In this document: positions 11,413 through 19,366 of the stretch, piece after piece | Layout: each line of letters begins with the position of its first letter | Numbering within the stretch: the first letter of the stretch is position 1 | Assembly: GCA_937922795.1 (NCBI GenBank) | Contig: CALAJK010000033.1 | Span: forward strand, 1 to 32,586 | Reading direction: 5' to 3' | DNA length: 32,586 nucleotides | Source of the DNA: an uncultured Anaerolineae bacterium | GTDB taxonomy: Bacteria > Chloroflexota > Anaerolineae > Aggregatilineales > Phototrophicaceae | Notes under the pieces: model-generated | What the model saw: only the letters and a program-made list of their open reading frames with translations | Database searches by the model: none | Told to the model about the DNA's origin: nothing | Program-made: the position numbers and the translations under genes

Positions 11413-12759
11413 TCAACCGATTAGCGCTGCTACGCTCTCGCGGAATACCTGGGTGTGGTGATCGATATCCGCTTCGGTCGTCTCCGGCGCGATCAGCGCC
11501 ATGTTGTGGAAGGGCGTCATCAGAATGCCCCGGTTGAGCGCCGCCAGATGCATGTAGCGGTCGAGGTCGTCATCAGCCGCAGCCGCAGCTTCGCCGCCGT
11601 TCTGCGGGGGCGTGGGGCTGAACCAGTATTCGGCGCGGCAGCCAAGCTGCTTGACGATCCAGGGCAGTTGAAACTCGTCAATGACGGCCTGCACGCCGGC
11701 CGTGAAACGCTCAGCTAGGGGGATGGTGCGGGCGAACGCCGCCGGGGTGAGCACGTGTTCCAACGTGGCTTTCATGGCGGCGATGGACAAGGCGTTGCCC
11801 GCCAGCGTACCGCCGATGCCGCCGGTGTCAGCGGTGGCGACTTCGGTGCGAGCGCGGATGCGCTGGCCGACTTCCTCGGTGAAGCCGTAGACGGCCGCCG
11901 GCACGCCGCTGGCGAGCGGTTTGCCCAACGTCAGCATGTCCGGTTGGAGGTTGTGCGCGGCGGTATAGCCGCCCGGTCCGGCGCAGATGGTGTGCGTCTC
12001 GTCCAGGATGAGCAGCGTGCCGGCGCGGCGGGTCAGCTCGCGCAGGGCATCGTGAAAGCCAGGCTGCGGGTGGATGATGCCGATGTTGGTCATGGCCGGC
12101 TCGGCCAGCACGCAGGCCACATCGCCGGAGGCCAGCGCCGCCTCCAGCGCGGTCACATCGTTGAACTCGACCACGCGGGTGGTCACCGATGGGTTCACTG
12201 GCGGCCCAATGCTGCCGCGCCGGGGGCGGGGAGCGCCGCCTTCCAGCGTGATGAACGTCTCATCTACTGTGCCGTGGTAGCACCAATTGAACACTAGGAT
12301 GCGCGGACGCCCGGTGATGTGCCGCGCCAGCCGTACGGCGAAACGATTGGCGTCGGTGGCGGTGAGCGCGAACTGCCAGTAGCGCAGCCCGAAGCGCCGC
12401 GCCAGCTCCTCGCCCACCCACAGGACATCCTCGACCGGCAGCATGAACGTCAGCCCGTGGGCGGCTTGCTCGGCGATGGCCGCGACCGCCGCCGGCGGCG
12501 CATGACCGGTCATCGCGCCGGTGTCACCTAGGCACAGGTCGAGATACTCCCGGCCGTCCACGTCGGTGAAGCGCGCACCGCGCCCTTGGCGCACGAACAC
12601 CGGGAACGGGCTGGCCCAGCGCACCATCCAGTTCATGGGCACGCCCGCCAGCAAGTGCGCCTGCGCCCGCTCGAACAGCGCGCGCGAGCGTGGGTGGTCG
12701 GCGATGAAACGCGCCTCTTCCTCGGCGATCAGATGTTTCAGACGCTGGCGATCGATCAT
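11413..12759 (-). CDS. Class III PLP aminotransferase (glutamate-1-semialdehyde aminomutase-like)
   Basis: A 448-residue fold type I enzyme. [20 protein letters not shown] opens the core domain. [17 protein letters not shown] holds the Asp that binds the PLP pyridine nitrogen, and [18 protein letters not shown] holds the Schiff-base lysine. This resembles HemL-like aminotransferases but differs from true HemL, whose lysine motif is usually GKIIGGG and whose Asp motif is DEVMTGFR. It is distinct from the argD in the same cluster. Its ATG overlaps the stop of carA as ATGA, so translation is likely coupled. The substrate is unknown; an amino acid or omega-amine linked to arginine or ornithine metabolism is conceivable from position alone. 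Confidence 0.85.
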   Translation of the reverse strand: MIDRQRLKHLIAEEEARFIADHPRSRALFERAQAHLLAGVPMNWMVRWASPFPVFVRQGRGARFTDVDGREYLDLCLGDTGAMTGHAPPAAVAAIAEQAAHGLTFMLPVEDVLWVGEELARRFGLRYWQFALTATDANRFAVRLARHITGRPRILVFNWCYHGTVDETFITLEGGAPRPRRGSIGPPVNPSVTTRVVEFNDVTALEAALASGDVACVLAEPAMTNIGIIHPQPGFHDALRELTRRAGTLLILDETHTICAGPGGYTAAHNLQPDMLTLGKPLASGVPAAVYGFTEEVGQRIRARTEVATADTGGIGGTLAGNALSIAAMKATLEHVLTPAAFARTIPLAERFTAGVQAVIDEFQLPWIVKQLGCRAEYWFSPTPPQNGGEAAAAADDDLDRYMHLAALNRGILMTPFHNMALIAPETTEADIDHHTQVFRESVAALIG

Positions 12760-13934
12760 GGGCGGTCAGCTCCTGGTCTGGAGGCTGCGAGTTGGGTCTG
12801 TTTGACCCGCGCCACGAACTCATCGAACAGATACAGCGAGTCGTGCGGGCCGGGCGAGGCTTCCGGATGATATTGGACGCTGAACGCGCCCAGCGCTTCG
12901 TGGCGCAGGCCTTCGACTGTCTGATCGTTGAGATTGATATGGGTGATCTCAGCGCCGCCCAGGTCGCTGTCAGGCGTGACGGCGAAGCCGTGGTTGTGGC
13001 TGCTGATCTCGACCACGCCGGTGAGCAGGTTCTTGACTGGCTGATTGCCGCCTCGGTGGCCAAAGCGCATCTTTTCTGTGCGCCCGCCCAGCGCCAACCC
13101 AAGGAGCTGATGGCCCAGGCAAATGCCGAAGATCGGCACACGCCCCAGCAGCGCTTTCACATTGTCGATGGCGTAGGTCACGGCGGCGGGATCGCCTGGG
13201 CCGTTGCTCAGGAAGACGCCGGCTGGGTTCATGGCCAGCACCTCGGCGGCTGGAGTCTGAGCTGGCACGACCGTCACCCGCAGCCCGCGGTCGGTCAGCA
13301 GCCGCAGAATGTTGCGCTTGATGCCGAAATCGTAGGCCACGACCAGCGGCCCGGCGGGGTCGTAGCGGTGGCGGCGATACCACTGCGGATCGCTGCGTTC
13401 CGTCCAGTGGTACGGCTCGGCGCAGGTCACATCGTTCACCAGGTTCCAGCCGGACATATCGGGCGCGCTGCGGGCCAGCTCCACCAGCGCCGCCGGGTCG
13501 GAAGCCGCTTCGCCGTGGGCGATGGCCGCCCGCATCACCCCCCGGCTGCGGATGTGCCGCACCAGCGCGCGCGTGGCGACCTCGCTCAGGCCGATGACGC
13601 CCTGTTCGCGCAGGTAGCCATCCAAATCGCGCCGGCTGCGCCAACTGCTGACCACCGGGCTGAGCGCGCGCACCACAAAGCCGGCCACCCACACCCGATC
13701 AGACTCGACATCCTGAGGGTTGATGCCGGTGTTGCCGACGTGGGCGGTCGTCATGGTCACGATCTGGCGGTGATACGAAGGGTCGGTGAGGATTTCCTGG
13801 TAGCCGGTCATGGACGTGTTGAAGACCAACTCGCCGGTCTGCACGCCCTGCGCGCCAAAGCCCACGCCGGTGAAGATGCGCCCGTCTTCGAGCGCCAGAC
13901 AGCCCTGCTGCATACCGTTCATTGCTCCTGCCAT
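12756..13934 (-). CDS. carA: Carbamoyl phosphate synthase small subunit (glutaminase)
   Basis: A 392-residue subunit that releases ammonia from glutamine and channels it to CarB. The N-terminal domain shows [34 protein letters not shown] and [11 protein letters not shown]. The class I glutamine amidotransferase domain shows [25 protein letters not shown], the nucleophile Cys in [16 protein letters not shown] and the His/Glu of [17 protein letters not shown] at 13934 lies seven bases after the argJ stop and is preceded by GAGAG. ATGs at 13922 and 13913 would shorten the protein by 4 or 7 residues and are also possible. It is followed by the overlapping aminotransferase gene rather than by carB. 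Confidence 0.97.
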   Translation of the reverse strand: MAGAMNGMQQGCLALEDGRIFTGVGFGAQGVQTGELVFNTSMTGYQEILTDPSYHRQIVTMTTAHVGNTGINPQDVESDRVWVAGFVVRALSPVVSSWRSRRDLDGYLREQGVIGLSEVATRALVRHIRSRGVMRAAIAHGEAASDPAALVELARSAPDMSGWNLVNDVTCAEPYHWTERSDPQWYRRHRYDPAGPLVVAYDFGIKRNILRLLTDRGLRVTVVPAQTPAAEVLAMNPAGVFLSNGPGDPAAVTYAIDNVKALLGRVPIFGICLGHQLLGLALGGRTEKMRFGHRGGNQPVKNLLTGVVEISSHNHGFAVTPDSDLGGAEITHINLNDQTVEGLRHEALGAFSVQYHPEASPGPHDSLYLFDEFVARVKQTQLAASRPGADRP

Positions 13935-13941
13935 CCGTCTC

Positions 13942-15166
13942 TCATGATCGGTAATCGCCGTTGATCGAGACATAGTCGTGGCTGAGGTCGCACGTCCAGA
14001 CGGTGGCAGCGCCCGCGCCGAGGCCGCAGTCCAGCCAGATGGTGATCGCGGGCTGGCGCATGATGGCCGCGGCCTGCGCTTCTTGATAGTCGGTAGGCAT
14101 GCCGACGGCGAACAGGCGCAGCGCCGCGTCAGGGCGGCCTTCGCATTCGCCCGCCGCCAGCCAGAGCTGCATCCGCTCCGGTTCGACGCGCACGCCGGCG
14201 CGGCCGGCGGCGGCGACGATGCGGCCCCAGTTAGCATCTGCGCCGAAGAACGCCGTTTTGACGAGCGGCGAAGTGGCGATGGCGTTGGCGATGCGGTGGG
14301 CGGCGGCGTCATCAGGCGCGCCGGCCACATGCAGCGTGATGAATTTGGTCACGCCCTCGCCATCGCGCACGATGTCCTGCGCCAGCTTACGACATACCGC
14401 CTCCAGCGCCGCCTGGAACTGCGCCAGCGCCGCCGGCGACTCCAGCGCTACGCCGCTGACGCCATTGGCCAAGAGCAGCAGCGTATCATTGGTGCTCATG
14501 TCGCCGTCCACCACGATGCGGTTGAAGGTGCGCTCGGCCGCCACCGTCAGCGCAGTCTGCGCCGCAGCGGGCGTCAGCGCGGCGTCGGTGACCACCAGCG
14601 CCAGCATGGTGGCCATATTGGGCGCGATCATGCCCGCGCCTTTGCTGATTCCAGCCAGCGTGCAGCGTCCGCCGTCCGCGGTCGTCACCGCCAGGGACGC
14701 CAGTTTAGGGCGCGTGTCGGTGGTCATGATGCCGCGCGCCGCCGCTTCCCAGTCGTCGCCGAGGGCGGCGGCAGCCAGTTCGATGCCGCGTCGGATGGTC
14801 GGCATGGGCAGATACGTGCCGATCACGCCGGTAGACATCACCAGCACCTGCGCCGCGTCGCAGCCTAGAGCGGCGGCGGTCGCCTGCGCCATCTCGTGGG
14901 CGTCGGCGATGCCCTGCTGGCCAGTGCAGGCGTTGGCGCAGCGGGTGTTGACCACCACCGCCCGGTAGCCGGTGCGCGCCGCCGCCAGCTTTTCCATATC
15001 CACCAGCACTGGCGCCGCCTTGACGCAGTTGGTGGTGAACACGCCAGCGGCGACGCAGGGGCTGTGGCTGGCGATGAGCGCCATGTCGAGCGCGCCATCA
15101 GCTTTCAGGCCGGCATGGACGCCGGTCGCTCTGAAGCCCGGCACGCGCTCAATGGTCGGCAGGGTC

Positions 15167-15174
<8 letters not shown>
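13942..15174 (-). CDS. argJ: Bifunctional ornithine acetyltransferase / N-acetylglutamate synthase
   Basis: A 410-residue enzyme that moves the acetyl group from N-acetylornithine to glutamate, closing the cyclic arginine pathway; many homologues also use acetyl-CoA. The precursor cleaves itself before a threonine. That site is visible in [14 protein letters not shown], with Thr189 as the new N-terminal nucleophile of the beta chain. Other family stretches are [46 protein letters not shown] and [16 protein letters not shown]. The C-terminus [12 protein letters not shown] is typical. Its start overlaps the end of argD by eight bases, suggesting coupled translation. Whether it is mono- or bifunctional cannot be told from sequence; no separate argA or argE is in the window. 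Confidence 0.96.
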
Positions 15175-16378
<1,204 letters not shown>

Positions 16379-16437
16379 GCGGTTCACTTCCCTTGAATTC
16401 TATTTACGGATAAAGCCGACAATCGTCGTCACGATGG

Positions 16438-17028
16438 TCACACTTCGGCGGCGCGGCGCTGGAATGCCGACCAGCGCAAACGATCTTCGATCCAGGCGTC
16501 GGAGACCTTGTAGGGCTCCAGCCAGCCGTTCGCCACTTCGTACTTGAGGATGGCCAGACACCAGCCGACGATGCGCTGGATGGCCGCGGGCGAGACCTGC
16601 GGCGATTCCAAGACGCGCAGCGCCAGCCGGCGGCTGTGTTCGGAATTGCGGGCCAGCGTATTGTACAGCAGGTGATGCAGCTCGTGGCAGTTGGCGCACA
16701 ACTGGACGGTGACCGCGTTCTCGCCGTGGGTGGCGATGTCCCATAGATGGTGACGGTGCGAGACCGGATAGCCGCAGGCGGAGCACGGCGTCAGGCGCTC
16801 GCGGCGGGTGGGGCGGCGGCGGCGCATGGCCTTGTGGTAGCGGCGCGCCCGGTAGAAGTCGATCCACTGGGCGCAGATGGCTAGACGGTCGTGAGCGTCG
16901 CGCGCGGCAAACGCGTCCTCGAAGGCCTGGATGATTTTGCCGGCCAAACGCTGGCTGTAGAGATAGCGGATGAGCGCGTACAGCTCATCGCGCAGCGTCT
17001 GTTCGTCAGGATGTACATTGCCCGTCAT
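16438..17028 (-). CDS. HNH endonuclease-like protein inserted in the arginine cluster
   Basis: A 196-residue protein with an HNH/zinc-hook core near residues 80-120: CSACGYPVSHRHHLW, then VQLCANCHELHHLLYNT. Two CxxC pairs suit a structural zinc, and the adjacent HH pairs suit the catalytic beta-beta-alpha-metal site. A basic stretch, RRRRPTRRER, precedes it. The N-terminal ~65 residues and the C-terminal ~75 residues are helical and unassigned. It lies between argD and argB on the same strand, with 50-60 base gaps and only a weak Shine-Dalgarno (GGAAAA). Nothing links it to arginine synthesis. It may be a selfish or defence nuclease that settled in the operon. A second HNH gene, differently organised, is at 29781. 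Confidence 0.75.
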   Translation of the reverse strand: MTGNVHPDEQTLRDELYALIRYLYSQRLAGKIIQAFEDAFAARDAHDRLAICAQWIDFYRARRYHKAMRRRRPTRRERLTPCSACGYPVSHRHHLWDIATHGENAVTVQLCANCHELHHLLYNTLARNSEHSRRLALRVLESPQVSPAAIQRIVGWCLAILKYEVANGWLEPYKVSDAWIEDRLRWSAFQRRAAEV

Positions 17029-17080
17029 GTTCGTTTTCCGCCTGCTGCCAGCCGGTATTGTAACGCATCCTCGCGTCTGG

Positions 17081-17833
17081 CTAGCGGGCTGCGTGGAAAA
17101 CCGTGCCGCCGCCGGTCTTCAGGCCGGCCAGGTCGGTGATGACGGTTTCCGGCACGCCCGCCGCGAGGGCGTCCAGCGCGGTCTGCACTTTGGGGATCAT
17201 GCCGCCGAAGATCGTCCCGTCGGCGATCAGCGCCGCCGTCTGCTCTGGCGTGAGCGCCGCCGCGACCTGGCCACCCACCAGCACTCCCGCCACGTTGGTC
17301 AGAAAGACGGCGCGCGCCGCCCCGATGGCTGCGGCCGCCGCTCCGGCCACGTGGTCGGCGTTGACATTCAGGGCTGTGCCGTCCCCCAAGCAGACCGGCG
17401 CGATGACCGGCGTGATGCCCTGCGCCAGCAGCTCGCGCAGGATATCGCCGCGCACACGGGTCACCCGGCCGGTGAAGCCCATATCGACATCGGGATGCGG
17501 CATTTTCTCGGCGCGCACCAGCCCGCGGTCTATGCCGCTCAGCCCCAGCGCCTCCACGCCCGCCTCGACCAGGAAGCGCACCAGCCGCGTGTTGACCGCG
17601 CCGCACAAGACCATCTCGACGACCGCCAGCGACTCGGCATCGGTGATGCGCACGCCGTCCAGATAGCGCGGTTCGATGCCCATCAACTGCTGCAAGGCCG
17701 AGATCTCTCGTCCGCCGCCGTGGACGATGATCGTGGGCGCTTCCAGCCGGCGCACCGCGGCAGCCAGTTCGCGCAGGTAGGCCGGATCGTCCAGCTCGTG
17801 ACCGCTGACTTTGATGAGTACCGGTCGTGTCAT
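17081..17833 (-). CDS. argB: N-acetylglutamate kinase
   Basis: A 250-residue amino acid kinase that phosphorylates N-acetylglutamate, the second step of the pathway. Visible motifs are the N-terminal VLIKVSGHELDD (phosphate loop and lysine), IIVHGGGREISAL, the substrate loop LDGVRITDAESLAVVEMVL, the NVNADHVAGAAAAAIGA loop and the final GGMIPKVQTALDALAAGV with TKTGGGT-like LKTGGGTVF. GGAGG five bases upstream of ATG fixes the start. The length is that of the short bacterial form without the N-terminal helix seen in arginine-inhibited hexamers, which hints at weak or different feedback control. I considered the LysW-dependent LysZ paralogue and rejected it because the substrate loop is ArgB-like and no lysW, lysX or lysY gene is nearby. 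Confidence 0.95.
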   Translation of the reverse strand: MTRPVLIKVSGHELDDPAYLRELAAAVRRLEAPTIIVHGGGREISALQQLMGIEPRYLDGVRITDAESLAVVEMVLCGAVNTRLVRFLVEAGVEALGLSGIDRGLVRAEKMPHPDVDMGFTGRVTRVRGDILRELLAQGITPVIAPVCLGDGTALNVNADHVAGAAAAAIGAARAVFLTNVAGVLVGGQVAAALTPEQTAALIADGTIFGGMIPKVQTALDALAAGVPETVITDLAGLKTGGGTVFHAAR

Positions 17834-17848
17834 ATCCGCCTCCGCTCG

Positions 17849-17983
17849 TCACATCTCGTCACATGGAAAAGATGTCGCCGGCGGCGTCCAGCGCGCCGCC
17901 AGCCCGCCGCTGAAATCTGCCACGCCCCAGGAAGCGGATGCCAGCAGCCCAAACGCCACCACGGCGAGTTCGGCGCCGATCAT
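17849..17983 (-). pseudogene. N-terminal fragment of an EamA/DMT-family transporter, translationally coupled to argC
   Basis: The frame starts with ATG overlapping the argC stop as TGATG and ends after 44 codons. It reads MIGAELAVVAFGLLASASWG, then VADFSGGLAARW. That is the first membrane helix of drug/metabolite transporters of the EamA family, whose members often begin ...GLLAALSWGVADFLGGLAARR. The remaining nine or so helices (about 250 residues) are absent. After about residue 33 the sequence turns into an unrelated tail, TPPATSFPCDEM. It is most simply read as the remnant of a transporter gene that once followed argC and was deleted up to argB. A functional single-helix peptide is less likely. 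Confidence 0.55.
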
Positions 17984-18987
17984 CACAGGAGCCCCAGCGT
18001 TTCGGGCAGGCCGAACATCAGATTGAAACACTGCACCGCCTGGCCGGACGCGCCCTTGCGCAGGTTGTCGGTGACGCTGGTGATATGCAGATGGCGCGGC
18101 GTGACCGGCGTCAGGCTGATGGCGGCGCGGTTAGTGCGGACGACGTGGCGTAGCGTGGCCTGCTGGCCGGGGGGCAGCACCTGCACCAGCGGCTCGCCGC
18201 CGTAAACTTCCTCGTACAGGCTCTGCGCCCCGGCGCTGTCGTGGGCATCGTCCAGCGTCACGTAGATGCTGGCCATCAGGCCGCGGTCTACCGGCAGCAG
18301 ATGCGGGGTGAAGATCAGCGGGCCAACTCGACCGTTGAGCTTGCCCATCTCCTGCTCGATCTCGCCGACATGCCGGTGCGACCGTCCGGGGCTGTAGGGC
18401 GATAAGTTGCCGAACACCTCGACGAAATGGGTGTGCGGCTTGGGCTCGCGGCCCGCGCCGGAGACGCCCGATTTGGCGTCTACAATCACCGGCGCGCCTT
18501 CGGCCAGCCAGTGCCGCTTCAGCAGCGGGTACAGGCCAAGCAGCGTGGTGGTGGGGTAGCAGCCGGGCGCTGCCACCACCCGCGCGCCGGCGATCCTCGC
18601 CCGGTTGATCTCCGGCAAACCGTAAGGGACGGGCAGCAGTTCCGGGTGAGGATGGGCGTGATTGTACCAGCGGGCGAAGGCTTCGGGGGTATCTAGGCGC
18701 AAATCGGCCGAGAGGTCAATGACTCGGACGCCGGCTTGCAGCGCGGTCGCGGCCACCGGCGCGCTGGCCAGATGCGGCAGCGCCAGAAAGACGGCCTCGA
18801 CCTGATCCAGCGGAGCTGCCGCCGGCGGGATGTAGCGCAGCGTTGTTCCGGGAGCCGGTTCGCCGGCGGCGCTGCTGGAAGTGACGAATACCAATTCGGC
18901 GCGTGGATGGCGGCTGAGGATTTCGACCAGATCCTGTCCGGCATAACCTGACGCGCCGTAAACGCCTACACGTATCCTTTCGTCCAT
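17983..18987 (-). CDS. argC: N-acetyl-gamma-glutamyl-phosphate reductase
   Basis: A 334-residue NADPH-dependent reductase that makes N-acetylglutamate-5-semialdehyde, the third step. VGVYGASGYAGQDLVEIL binds the dinucleotide. The catalytic Cys143 is in AAPGCYPTTTLLGL. SGVSGAGREPK and TPHLLPVDRGLMASIYV are also family-specific, and the C-terminal GKGASGQAVQ-type element appears as RKGASGQAVQCFNLM. The length is normal. AGGAGAG lies a few bases upstream of ATG at 18987. It is the first structural gene after the attenuator-like leader at 19031-19185. A 7-bp hairpin (19001-19007 with 19016-19022) stands just before its Shine-Dalgarno and could affect translation. Confidence 0.97.
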   Translation of the reverse strand: MDERIRVGVYGASGYAGQDLVEILSRHPRAELVFVTSSSAAGEPAPGTTLRYIPPAAAPLDQVEAVFLALPHLASAPVAATALQAGVRVIDLSADLRLDTPEAFARWYNHAHPHPELLPVPYGLPEINRARIAGARVVAAPGCYPTTTLLGLYPLLKRHWLAEGAPVIVDAKSGVSGAGREPKPHTHFVEVFGNLSPYSPGRSHRHVGEIEQEMGKLNGRVGPLIFTPHLLPVDRGLMASIYVTLDDAHDSAGAQSLYEEVYGGEPLVQVLPPGQQATLRHVVRTNRAAISLTPVTPRHLHITSVTDNLRKGASGQAVQCFNLMFGLPETLGLL

Positions 18988-19030
18988 ACGCTCTCTCCTG
19001 GCCAGCGGGTGGGCGCGCTGGCGGCTGCAT

Positions 19031-19069
19031 AAATAAAAAAACCCCCGGACTGTTGGTGAGGTCCGGGGG
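19031..19069 (-). terminator. Attenuator terminator before argC
   Basis: On the minus strand CCCCCGGAC (19069-19061) pairs perfectly with GTCCGGGGG (19050-19042) around the loop CTCACCAACA, and TTTTTTTATTT follows. It stands 44 bases upstream of the argC start and downstream of the leader peptide, inside the transcript from the promoter at 19222-19250, so it must be bypassed for the arginine genes to be expressed. Confidence 0.88.
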
Positions 19070-19142
19070 AGTGATCCCTGCGTTTACAGCGCGCTGACCT
19101 GACGCGCCTAACGCAGCAGTCCCGGCGAGACCTCACAGGTCT
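19056..19142 (-). promoter_or_regulatory. Antiterminator/anti-antiterminator region of a predicted arginine attenuator
   Basis: Reading the minus strand 5' to 3', segment 1 is AGACCT (19142-19137) and segment 2 is GTGAGGTCTCGCCGGG (19136-19121). Segment 3 is CCCCCGGACCTCAC (19069-19056), which contains the terminator's 5' arm. GTGAGGTC of segment 2 is perfectly complementary to GACCTCAC of segment 3, and CGGG can pair with CCCG beyond a four-base bulge, giving a 12-bp antiterminator. Alternatively AGACCT pairs with AGGTCT across a three-base loop (19142-19128), which removes segment 2. These pairings exclude each other, and 2:3 excludes the terminator. Free energies were not computed. Confidence 0.75.
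19078..19116 (-). other. Hairpin spanning the leader stop codon
   Basis: CTGCGTT (19116-19110) pairs with AACGCAG (19084-19078), and inside it GCGCG (19107-19103) pairs with CGCGC (19093-19089). The leader stop codon TAG (19110-19108) lies at the junction of the two helices. The hairpin fills most of the space between attenuator segments 2 and 3 and would bring them close together. Confidence 0.6.
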
Positions 19143-19185
19143 GCGGGCGGCGGCTGCGACGACGGCGCGAGCGAGAAGCGATCAC
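19108..19185 (-). CDS. Arginine-rich leader peptide (25 aa) of the arg-car cluster
   Basis: A short frame too small for routine gene calling. It starts with GTG at 19185, five bases after GAGGAA (plus-strand 19191-19196), and stops at TAG 19110-19108. It begins MIASRSRRRRSRRPQT: arginine is residue 5, 7-10, 12, 13 and the last residue 25, so seven of the nine codons 5-13 are arginine (CGC or CGT). It lies about 30 bases after the predicted transcription start and directly before complementary segments and a terminator, ahead of argC. This is the arrangement of his, trp, leu and thr leader peptides, in which slow translation at the codons of the product amino acid prevents termination. The peptide itself probably has no other job. 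Translation is inferred, not shown. Confidence 0.8.
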   Translation of the reverse strand: MIASRSRRRRSRRPQTCEVSPGLLR

Positions 19186-19221
19186 AAGCGTTCCTCAAGA
19201 TGACGCGCGTATAGCGCTGTA

Positions 19222-19250
19222 AGTGTATGTCATTCTGCGCCGCGAGTCAA
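19222..19250 (-). promoter_or_regulatory. Sigma70-type promoter of the arginine leader and cluster
   Basis: On the minus strand TTGACT (19250-19245), a 17-bp spacer and TACACT (19227-19222). Five of six bases match the -35 consensus and four of six the -10. Transcription would begin near 19215, about 20 bases before the leader Shine-Dalgarno. Confidence 0.7.
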
Positions 19251-19275
19251 CCGCCGACGATCGTTTACGAGGGTC

Positions 19276-19288
19276 TAACACGTTGTTA
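19276..19288. promoter_or_regulatory. Inverted repeat in an AT-rich patch between divergent promoters
   Basis: taaca (19276-19280) and tgtta (19284-19288) flank cgt, in an AT-rich stretch (about 19275-19310) between the arginine promoter and the MFS gene. It could be an operator for either gene. It does not match the ArgR box consensus well. Confidence 0.25.
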
Positions 19289-19331
19289 ATCATTTAATAT
19301 GACCAAATAGTGCCAGGTCGGAGGGCTCGTA

Positions 19332-19340
19332 TGATACAAT
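19332..19340 (+). promoter_or_regulatory. Possible extended -10 promoter of the MFS gene
   Basis: TGATACAAT fits an extended -10 (TGn plus TACAAT), 26 bases before the ATG at 19367. The only -35-like sequence (GTGCCA, 19310-19315) is 19 bases away and weak. Confidence 0.35.
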
Positions 19341-19366
19341 GATTCGGTTGACTTCAGAGGACTGCT

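Noticed and set aside
13935..14330. N-terminal extension of carA by about 130 residues
   Set aside because: It is Ser/Arg/Pro-rich, lies over argJ in another frame, and CarA normally starts just before LEDGRIFTG.
17081..17833. argB as a LysW-dependent lysine/arginine kinase (LysZ)
   Set aside because: The substrate loop LDGVRITDAE is that of N-acetylglutamate kinases and no lysW, lysX or lysY gene is present; argJ also shows that the acetylated route is used.
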